A stretch of 9,730 bases of DNA, taken from contig ONXZ01000032.1 of the NCBI GenBank assembly GCA_900321905.1, positions 1 through 9,730 on the forward strand, in the 5' to 3' direction. Numbering within the stretch: position 1 is the stretch's first letter; each line of letters starts with the position of its first letter. Source of the DNA: an uncultured Eubacteriales bacterium (GTDB taxonomy: Bacteria > Bacillota > Clostridia > Oscillospirales > Acutalibacteraceae). The position numbers were made by a program, and so were the translations under genes. Under the pieces are notes generated by a model, which was not told the origin of the DNA, did not search any database, and saw only the letters and a program-made list of their open reading frames with translations. Positions 1 to 5,505 of the stretch are shown here, in pieces.

Positions 1-788
1 TTTGACACAATATCAACTGCGCCTACAGGTCCGCTGAGTTCAGACATTCCATAAGTTCCTGCAATTATATCGTGAAGCGAAAGGAACACCATACGGGCGT
101 AAGATACCCACTGCATAAAGGTTTCCTTAACCACACTTCCGACAGTCTTTTTTTCGCCGAGCAGCCAGAAATCCATTTTGATATACTGTCTGCCCTCATA
201 CTTTTCCGTATCAAATTTTACGGTGAGTTCTTTTTCCTTGCCATCGCGCACAACGACCATATTGAGCGTATCGTCTGCGCTGCGGGTCAGACCTGTTGTG
301 ACATCGGTTGCGGAATAAACACGCATACCGTCTATGGACTTGATTCTGTCCCCTGCCTGCAAGGTTTGGGAACTAACTGCGTTTTTATCAAACTTTGCAA
401 CCTTTGCTGTGCCGACAAGATTTTGCGAGCCGACGATAATCGCTGTAATCACAAGACCGAGAAGTAAGTTCATCAACGCGCCTGCAACAACGATAAATAT
501 GCGCTGAATAACCTTTTTGTTAGAAAAGGCACGCTCGTCATCGCTGTCCTCGTCCTCACCCTCCATAGCGCAGTAGCCGCCAAAGAGGATAAGCCGCAGG
601 CTGTATGTCGTTTCGCCTTTTGTGAACTGAAAGAGTTTTGGTCCCATACCGATTGCAAATTCGTTAACCTTAACGCCGCAAAGCCGCGCTGCGATAAAGT
701 GACCGCCTTCGTGAATCACGATAATCAGTTCAAAAAACAGAATTGCAATGATAATCGGATATGCCGTATTCCAGATATTTGTTAACAC
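1..788 (-). CDS. rseP: RIP metalloprotease RseP / site-2 protease (N-terminal 262 residues; runs off left edge)
   Basis: Intramembrane zinc protease of the S2P (M50) family, which cleaves membrane-anchored substrates such as anti-sigma factors or signal-peptide remnants. Seen: a first membrane segment at about residues 10-25 carrying HEGGH (26-30), the HExxH zinc and catalytic motif. A second hydrophobic segment with GALMNLLLGL follows at about 98-120, then a PDZ-like region with AGDRIKSIDG (145-154), then LSGPVGAVDIV (251-261), typical of the stretch before the second catalytic motif. That second motif, expected as a LDGG-type loop, lies beyond the window. The start is GTG at 788, inside the last codons of dxr (7-base overlap), with GGAG eight bases upstream, so translation is probably coupled to dxr. 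No stop codon occurs down to base 1. The family identity is secure; the physiological substrate cannot be read from the sequence. Confidence 0.95.
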   Translation of the reverse strand, partial: MLTNIWNTAYPIIIAILFFELIIVIHEGGHFIAARLCGVKVNEFAIGMGPKLFQFTKGETTYSLRLILFGGYCAMEGEDEDSDDERAFSNKKVIQRIFIVVAGALMNLLLGLVITAIIVGSQNLVGTAKVAKFDKNAVSSQTLQAGDRIKSIDGMRVYSATDVTTGLTRSADDTLNMVVVRDGKEKELTVKFDTEKYEGRQYIKMDFWLLGEKKTVGSVVKETFMQWVSYARMVFLSLHDIIAGTYGMSELSGPVGAVDIVS

Positions 789-1933
789 TTAACCGTCTCC
801 AAAACAAAATCTCTTGCCTGTCTGTCCGCATCAAGGACATCCTGCAAGGTAAAGTCTTTGACTTCAGGGGCGTTTTTCATCGCCTCATTATTAAGATATG
901 CAATATCAGCGAACTTAATTTTACCTTCGAGGAATAATCTGTTGCTTTCCTCATTTGCACCGTTTGCCGCTGCAGGATGAAGTCCGCCGAGTTCAATGGC
1001 GTTTTTGCAAACATTGATACATTTGAATGTATCGTAATCAGGTTCAAAGAATGTCAGTTTGCCGTAATCGGCAAGTGAGAGTTCTTTAACAGGGCTCGGC
1101 TTTCTGTCAGGATAAGTGAGCGCGTACTGAATCGGTATGCGCATATCAGGCACTCCGAGTTGTGCAATCATTGAGTTATCCTGATAAACGATAGCGGAGT
1201 GAATAACCGACTCGCGGTGAACAACAATCTCAATATCCTCGTTTTTCATATCGAACAGCCACTTAGCCTCGATAAACTCAAGACCCTTATTCATCATCGT
1301 AGCCGAGTCGATGGTGATTTTTGCGCCCATATCCCAGTTAGGGTGTTTGAGAGCGTCTGCGGCGGTGACATTTTCAAGTTCATCGGCTTTTTTGCCGAAG
1401 AACGGTCCGCCTGACGCGGTAAGGATTATCTTTTTAACAGCCTTTTTCTCAGGGCAGCCCTGAAGCGACTGAAATATTGCCGAATGTTCGCTGTCAACAG
1501 GAAGTATATCGACCCCGTAATCTTTTGCAAGATTAGTCACAAGGTGTCCGCCTGCGACAAGCGTTTCTTTGTTGGCGAGTGCGATTGTCTTTTTTGCCCT
1601 GATTGCCTCAAGCGTAGGGCGAAGTCCGACCATACCGACAACAGAGTTCAGTACCGTATCTGCACCGTCAAAGGTAGCGCACTCAATAAGTCCGTCCATA
1701 CCGCTGACAACTTTTGTGTCTGTATCGGCAATTTTAGTTTTGAGTTTTTTTGCGGCGTCCCCGTTCATCATACACACAAGTTCAGGTTTGAACTCTCTGA
1801 CCTGCGCTTCCATAACATCAACGTTTGATGACGCGGTAAGGCACTTAACGCCGTAGCCGTGCATACGGCAGACATCGAGTGACTGTGTGCCGATTGAGCC
1901 TGTTGAGCCGAGTAGTGAAATATTTTTTGTCAT
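782..1933 (-). CDS. dxr: 1-deoxy-D-xylulose 5-phosphate reductoisomerase
   Basis: Second step of the MEP isoprenoid pathway: NADPH-dependent isomerisation and reduction of DXP to 2-C-methyl-D-erythritol 4-phosphate in the cytoplasm. The 383-residue length is normal for the family. Seen: the nucleotide-binding loop GSTGSIG (9-15), NKETLVAGG (121-129), the metal-binding pair in VDSEH (D147, E149), the substrate-contacting LTASGGPF (171-178), HPNWDMG (197-203) and ATMMNKGLE (211-219) with the third metal ligand E219, followed by HRESVIHS. All active-site residues expected from the E. coli enzyme appear to be present. It starts at ATG 1933, only four bases after the cdsA stop, with a weak AGG-type ribosome site, so coupling to cdsA is likely. 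Together with uppS in the same operon it ties isoprenoid precursor supply to the cell-wall lipid carrier. Confidence 0.98.
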   Translation of the reverse strand: MTKNISLLGSTGSIGTQSLDVCRMHGYGVKCLTASSNVDVMEAQVREFKPELVCMMNGDAAKKLKTKIADTDTKVVSGMDGLIECATFDGADTVLNSVVGMVGLRPTLEAIRAKKTIALANKETLVAGGHLVTNLAKDYGVDILPVDSEHSAIFQSLQGCPEKKAVKKIILTASGGPFFGKKADELENVTAADALKHPNWDMGAKITIDSATMMNKGLEFIEAKWLFDMKNEDIEIVVHRESVIHSAIVYQDNSMIAQLGVPDMRIPIQYALTYPDRKPSPVKELSLADYGKLTFFEPDYDTFKCINVCKNAIELGGLHPAAANGANEESNRLFLEGKIKFADIAYLNNEAMKNAPEVKDFTLQDVLDADRQARDFVLETVKC

Positions 1934-1937
1934 ATCA

Positions 1938-2807
1938 TTAACCTACAATAAAGAGCGCAACTGCGTATGTGAGCGGAACTGTGAAAAGTGATGAATCGAA
2001 TCTGTCCATTACTCCGCCGTGACCCGGGAAGATTTTGCCGAAGTCCTTAACGCCGAAATTCCTTTTAAGTACAGAAGCAGTGAGGTCACCCATCATACTG
2101 AAAAATGCGATGAACGGCTCTGCGACAAGCAGAACAGTTGACTGTGTAGCAGTGAGTTTGAAGTCGCCGAGTCTGTTATAAAGCACCATAGCGATTACAT
2201 TGAGAACGAGTCCGGCGATTACGCCGCTGACTGCGCCTTCAATCGTCTTTTTGGGTGAAATCTTTGGCGCCATTTTTGTTTTGCCGAACTTAACGCCGCC
2301 GAGGTGTGCGCCTGCGTCTGTGCCGAGCGCTGTAATAAGCGCATAGAAAAGCAGGTAAATACCGAGTTGGTTGCCGTAGCCTGTTAAATCACGCATTACG
2401 CCGAAAAGCGCAAAACCGCTCGGAACAAGAAGGCTTGCAACAAGCGCCATTGCAACGTCCTCAAACTTAGTATGCTCATAGTCCTTGAGCATTGCAAGGA
2501 AGAACGCAATCACAATGACAATTATATAAACTGCTTTTGGTATCAGATTTAAAAATTTGAGGTATGTATAAGTAGGCACAAACGGCTCAAAAATACTCTC
2601 GCTCGATAAAAGCGGAACTATAAATCCGACAATAGTGCCTGCAACAAGTATAAATTTGTTGCTGATTTTAGCACAGTGCATAATCTCATTTGCGGCAATT
2701 GCCGAAAACAGCGCAATCACCACAATAAAAAGCGGTGTATAAATCTGCCATACTACAAGACCGAGCAGAACAAAAAGTCCTGCAGCGGTTAATAATCTCT
2801 GTTTCAT
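1938..2807 (-). CDS. cdsA: Phosphatidate cytidylyltransferase (CDP-diglyceride synthase)
   Basis: Integral membrane enzyme that makes CDP-diacylglycerol from phosphatidate and CTP, the branch point of phospholipid synthesis. The 289 residues are strongly hydrophobic, with seven or eight likely membrane helices (for example 5-35, 51-68, 90-107, 118-137, 147-165, 190-212, 225-245, 273-288). The family signature is complete at 245-271: [21 protein letters not shown], with the catalytic acidic residues. Upstream are DAGAHLGG (164-171) and [17 protein letters not shown] (175-191), both typical of Cds enzymes. The start is ATG 2807 with a perfect AAGGAG seven bases before it. The usual operon partner upstream would be uppS, but here a small foreign-looking gene and its repeats sit between them. 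The cdsA ribosome site lies outside that insert and is intact. Confidence 0.98.
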   Translation of the reverse strand: MKQRLLTAAGLFVLLGLVVWQIYTPLFIVVIALFSAIAANEIMHCAKISNKFILVAGTIVGFIVPLLSSESIFEPFVPTYTYLKFLNLIPKAVYIIVIVIAFFLAMLKDYEHTKFEDVAMALVASLLVPSGFALFGVMRDLTGYGNQLGIYLLFYALITALGTDAGAHLGGVKFGKTKMAPKISPKKTIEGAVSGVIAGLVLNVIAMVLYNRLGDFKLTATQSTVLLVAEPFIAFFSMMGDLTASVLKRNFGVKDFGKIFPGHGGVMDRFDSSLFTVPLTYAVALFIVG

Positions 2808-2833
2808 AAGAAATCTCCTTACAATTATGAATT

Positions 2834-3265
2834 ATGAATGATGAATTATGAATTGCGGGTCCTGCGGACAGCATATTATTTATTCTTTGAAGTTAACAAA
2901 ATGCTGCTTAATATTTTATAAATTTCGTCACACTCACAATACAGCGATTCGTACTCTTTTTCAGAAATATAGTTTGTTTCATGCAGAAGCCTTATCCAAT
3001 ACTTTGTTTCCGAACATTCGCCCTGCGCAATACTAATTTTTGAAATAAATTCAGAATTAGTCCTTGCGTTTTGGGCTTCAATGACATTATCACCGATACT
3101 TGTTCCGCTACGCAACACCTGTTCGGATAATGCGTATTCATTATATTTCGATACAAGATGTTTTCTTAAATTGACGATTCTTTTTGCAAAATCAAACGTC
3201 TTTTCTTCAACAATATTTTTCATACCAATTGGGTGCGGGTGTCCCGCCGTAAATTCATCATTTAT
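2834..3265. repeat. Imperfect inverted repeat bracketing the four-helix-bundle gene (possible mobile cassette boundary)
   Basis: Left arm 2834-2847 (ATGAATGATGAATT) and right arm 3252-3265 (AATTCATCATTTAT) are inverted copies of each other with one mismatch in 14 and an 11-base perfect core (2837-2847 with 3252-3262). Just inside each arm is a small GC hairpin: GTCC-TGC-GGAC at 2859-2869 and GCGGG-TGT-CCCGC at 3235-3247. Outside and within the left arm the sequence is a degenerate repeat of ATGAATT (2824-2853). Together these bracket the small gene almost exactly and break an otherwise tight operon. I infer a cassette or a pair of palindromic repeat elements. No transposase and no clear target-site duplication were seen. 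Confidence 0.6.
2876..3223 (-). CDS. Four-helix-bundle protein (S23 / 23S-rRNA intervening-sequence protein family)
   Basis: Small helical protein of about 115 residues, recognised by the family core LRSGTSIGDNVIEA (residues 37-50) and ETKYWIRLLHET (72-83), and by an N-terminal stretch of the type KNIVEEKTFDFAKRIVNL. Relatives are encoded within intervening sequences of 23S rRNA genes or scattered near repeats; the Avd accessory protein of diversity-generating retroelements shares the fold. Biochemical function is unknown. The start is uncertain: the frame stays open to TTG 3286 (overlapping the uppS stop), with ATGs at 3274, 3268 and 3223. I chose 3223 because family homology begins there and because the upstream codons, giving a GHPHPIG stretch, are read from the flanking repeat. 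No good ribosome site precedes any of these starts, so expression may depend on coupling to uppS. No catalytic motif is present. Confidence 0.85.
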   Translation of the reverse strand: MKNIVEEKTFDFAKRIVNLRKHLVSKYNEYALSEQVLRSGTSIGDNVIEAQNARTNSEFISKISIAQGECSETKYWIRLLHETNYISEKEYESLYCECDEIYKILSSILLTSKNK

Positions 3266-3282
3266 CATTATCATGGATTTTA

Positions 3283-4002
3283 TCAAGCGCCAAAACGGCG
3301 GTTGCGGTTTTCAAAATCAGTCAGGGCGCTGTACAGGTCGTTTTTGCCGAAGTCAGGCCAAAGCACATCGCTGTACCAGAATTCACTGTAAGCCGCCTGC
3401 CACAACAGGAAGTTTGAAAGCCTTTGTTCGCCTGACGGACGAATGATAAGGTCACATTCAGGATATGTGTAAATGTTATCGCTTATGTCCTTTTCACCGA
3501 TTTCGGTTTTGCCATCTGCAATCAGTTTATTGACTGCGCTGACAATCTCCTGCCTGCCGCCGTAATTTACGGCAAGATAAACAGTTGTGCCGGTGTGGTC
3601 TGCGGTTTCAGCCTCCGCCTCGTCCATAAGGTCAAGCAGTTCCTGCGAAATACCCTCGCGCTCGCCAATAAACACAATTCTGCTGTTTTTTGCCTTTTCC
3701 ATATCAGCCTTTGCTTCAAGCAGATATTCTTTAAAAAGTTGCATAAGCGCGTCAACTTCTTCCTTTGGGCGCTTCCAGTTTTCGGTTGAAAAGGCGTAGA
3801 AGGTTACGTATTTAATACCGAGGTTAGCGCACTCGTCAGATATTGTTCTGAACACATTTGCGCCTGCCTTGTGACCTGCCGAGCGTGGCAGACCGCGTTT
3901 TTTTGCCCAGCGACCGTTACCGTCCATAATTATGCCGAGGTGTGTTGGAAGAACCTCAAACGATGTTTTAATTTGCTTGTCTTTTTTTGAAAAAAGTGCC
4001 AT
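3283..4002 (-). CDS. uppS: Isoprenyl transferase / undecaprenyl diphosphate synthase
   Basis: Cis-prenyltransferase that adds isopentenyl units to farnesyl diphosphate, giving the C55 lipid carrier used for peptidoglycan and teichoic acid assembly. The 239-residue length is usual for the family. Seen: HLGIIMDGNGRWAKKRG (21-37) with catalytic D27 and the diphosphate-binding N29/R31; AFSTENWKRPKEEV (70-83); NYGGRQEI (146-153); and RPSGEQRLSNFLLWQ (188-202) followed by YSEFWYSDVLWPDF. All conserved regions of the Z-prenyltransferase family are intact. The start is ATG 4002 with AAGGAG eight bases upstream. A 63-base gap containing a hairpin separates it from frr. The stop codon lies just before the right-hand repeat of the inserted cassette, and the C-terminus looks complete. 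Confidence 0.97.
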   Translation of the reverse strand: MALFSKKDKQIKTSFEVLPTHLGIIMDGNGRWAKKRGLPRSAGHKAGANVFRTISDECANLGIKYVTFYAFSTENWKRPKEEVDALMQLFKEYLLEAKADMEKAKNSRIVFIGEREGISQELLDLMDEAEAETADHTGTTVYLAVNYGGRQEIVSAVNKLIADGKTEIGEKDISDNIYTYPECDLIIRPSGEQRLSNFLLWQAAYSEFWYSDVLWPDFGKNDLYSALTDFENRNRRFGA

Positions 4003-4029
4003 AATGCGTACTCCTTAAAAAGAGTGATA

Positions 4030-4051
4030 GGGCGATGATTAGCCATCGCCC
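4030..4051 (-). terminator. Intercistronic hairpin between frr and uppS (possible attenuator or processing site)
   Basis: Perfect 8-base stem GGGCGATG / CATCGCCC (4030-4037 with 4044-4051) and a six-base loop. Read in the operon direction it is followed, after about eight bases, by a run of five U (4017-4021), which leads directly into the AAGGAG ribosome site of uppS. The spacing before the U run is too long for a strong intrinsic terminator, so partial attenuation, RNA stabilisation or a processing site are all possible. The stem is seen; the role is inferred. Confidence 0.5.
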
Positions 4052-4065
4052 AAACTGATTTATTG

Positions 4066-4620
4066 TTAGATAGAAAGAATCTCGTCTTCCTTTTTCTTTG
4101 CCATATCGTCAACGTTTTTGATATAGTCGTCAGTAATTTTCTGCAGTTTCTTTTCGCCGTCTTTCTGGTCGTCCTCAGTAATCTCATTATCTTTCTTGAG
4201 TTTTTTGATGTCGTCCATTGAGTCGCGGCGGATATTTCTGACAGCAACCTTTGCTTCCTCCGCTCTCTTTGAAACGTCTTTAACAAGACGCTTTCTGTCC
4301 TCCTCAGTCATCTGAGGGAAAGAAAGGCGGATAACTTTGCCGTCATTCTGCGGATTAATGCCGATATCCGACATATTAATTGCTTTTTCGATATCCTTGA
4401 GAGTACCTGCGTCCCACGGCTGAATAACAAGAAGTCTTGGTTCAGGCGAGGATACAGCCGCCATCTGATTGAGCGGTGTAGGTGTGCCGTAGTATTCAAC
4501 AACTACATTGTTGAGGATATTCGGATTTGCTCTGCCTGCTCTGATTGTGTCGTAATCTCTTTCGAGTGAGTCAAGGCATTTTTCCATTCTGTTTTTGGTG
4601 TTTTCAAATACTTTATCCAT
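4066..4620 (-). CDS. frr: Ribosome recycling factor
   Basis: Cytoplasmic factor that, with EF-G, splits the post-termination 70S complex. It has 184 residues, within one residue of the E. coli protein. Seen: the N-terminal helix and RAGRANPNILNNVVVEYYGTP region (residues 28-48) that begins the second domain, then LLVIQPWD, INPQNDGKVIRL and FPQMTEEDRKRL, followed by long charged C-terminal helices that form the three-helix bundle (VRNIRRDSMDDIKKLKK and later). The start is ATG 4620 with AAGGAG seven bases upstream. The gap from pyrH is 21 bases. Its leader shares the 12-base string TTTTAAGGAGTA with the uppS leader (4626-4637 and 4009-4020). No anomaly was seen. Confidence 0.98.
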   Translation of the reverse strand: MDKVFENTKNRMEKCLDSLERDYDTIRAGRANPNILNNVVVEYYGTPTPLNQMAAVSSPEPRLLVIQPWDAGTLKDIEKAINMSDIGINPQNDGKVIRLSFPQMTEEDRKRLVKDVSKRAEEAKVAVRNIRRDSMDDIKKLKKDNEITEDDQKDGEKKLQKITDDYIKNVDDMAKKKEDEILSI

Positions 4621-4641
4621 AAAATTACTCCTTAAAATGAA

Positions 4642-5352
4642 TTACTGATTTTTGACTGTTGTACCAATAGTTTCGCCGCTGACGGCTCTGACAATATTTT
4701 CAGGGTCGTCGAGGTTGAACACGATAATCGGCATATCGTTATCCTTGCAAAGTGAGAATGCAGTTGAGTCCATAACCTTGAGGTCAAGGGTGATAACCTC
4801 CTGGAAGGATACCGTATCGAACTTAACAGCGTCGTCAAACTTGTTAGGGTCTTTATCGTAAACGCCGTCAACGTTAGTAGCCTTGAGCAGTGCGTCTGCA
4901 TTAATCTCAACACTGCGAAGCGCAGCGGCTGTATCAGTTGAGAAGAACGGCGAGCCTGTACCGCAGCCGAAAATGACAATCCTGCCCTTTTCAAAATGAC
5001 GGATAGCCTTGTTGCGAATATACGGCTCCGCAATCTGGCGCATTTCAATAGCGGTCTGAACGCGGACATCTGCGCCGAGTTGCTCAAGCGCATCACAAAG
5101 CGCAAGTGAGTTCATAGCAGTTGCAAGCATACCGATATGGTCAGCCCTTGTTCTGTCCATATGCTCACTCGTTCTGCCGCGCCAGAAGTTGCCGCCGCCG
5201 ACTACAATACCAACATCAACGCCCATATCAGCAACCTTTTTAACGCTGCGGCAAATCTTTAATACTGTTTCGTTATCAATACCTTTGCCTGCCGCGCCTG
5301 CCAGCACTTCGCCCGACAGTTTAAGCAAAACTCTTTTATAAGCAATACCCAT
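4642..5352 (-). CDS. pyrH: UMP kinase
   Basis: Phosphorylates UMP to UDP with ATP, the essential bacterial hexameric enzyme of the amino-acid-kinase fold. It has 236 residues, the normal length. Seen: the phosphate-binding LKLSGEVL (10-17), [12 protein letters not shown] (48-59), the UMP-contacting [15 protein letters not shown] (71-85), [19 protein letters not shown] (129-147) and [19 protein letters not shown] (151-169). The start is ATG 5350-5352 with a strong GGAGGTGG site eight bases upstream. It is the first gene of this operon in the window. The commonly linked rpsB and tsf are not upstream; a secreted-protein gene with its own terminator is there instead. Confidence 0.98.
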   Translation of the reverse strand: MGIAYKRVLLKLSGEVLAGAAGKGIDNETVLKICRSVKKVADMGVDVGIVVGGGNFWRGRTSEHMDRTRADHIGMLATAMNSLALCDALEQLGADVRVQTAIEMRQIAEPYIRNKAIRHFEKGRIVIFGCGTGSPFFSTDTAAALRSVEINADALLKATNVDGVYDKDPNKFDDAVKFDTVSFQEVITLDLKVMDSTAFSLCKDNDMPIIVFNLDDPENIVRAVSGETIGTTVKNQ

Positions 5353-5382
5353 AAGTATCCACCTCCGATATTTATTATAAAT

Positions 5383-5411
5383 ATAATAATATAAATTATA
5401 GTTAAAGTAAA
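5383..5411 (-). promoter_or_regulatory. Candidate promoter for the pyrH operon
   Basis: The 90 bases before pyrH are extremely AT-rich. In the operon direction TTTACT (5411-5406) and TATTAT (5388-5383) are separated by 17 bases, a fair match to a sigma-A promoter. A perfect TATAAT also occurs at 5400-5395 but has only a poor -35 partner (TTGTTA, 19 bases upstream). The terminator of the preceding gene lies just upstream, so a promoter is needed here; the exact element is uncertain. Confidence 0.5.
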
Positions 5412-5445
5412 GATTTAATTAACAAAAAAAGGTTACAAAACGGTA

Positions 5446-5473
5446 AAAACGGAGCGTCGAAGCGCTCCGTTTT
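5446..5473 (-). terminator. Intrinsic terminator of the secreted-repeat-protein gene
   Basis: An 11-base perfect inverted repeat, AAAACGGAGCG (5446-5456) and CGCTCCGTTTT (5463-5473), with a six-base loop. Read on the minus strand the stem ends in a run of five to six U. It lies 33 bases after the stop codon at 5506. The symmetric A and U flanks would also allow it to work on the plus strand. Confidence 0.88.
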
Positions 5474-5505
5474 ATACAGTTAGCAGTTAGCCGTTGATTG
5501 TTGGT

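Noticed and set aside
72..467. Plus-strand frame of 131 codons
   Set aside because: It is antisense to rseP, whose frame carries HEGGH and the PDZ-like motif; no family features were seen in the antisense frame.
2820..2853. Possible CRISPR-like or long tandem array at the ATGAATT repeats
   Set aside because: Only a few short degenerate copies are present, with no spacers and no regular period; it is better explained as the end of a repeat element.
3224..3286. N-terminal extension of the four-helix-bundle protein from TTG or upstream ATGs
   Set aside because: The extra residues are read from the flanking repeat and hairpin and do not match the family; no ribosome site supports them. The longer forms cannot be strictly excluded.
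3930..4286. Minus-strand frame overlapping frr and the start of uppS
   Set aside because: It is an out-of-frame shadow of frr and uppS, low in complexity and rich in Lys/Arg, with no ribosome site.
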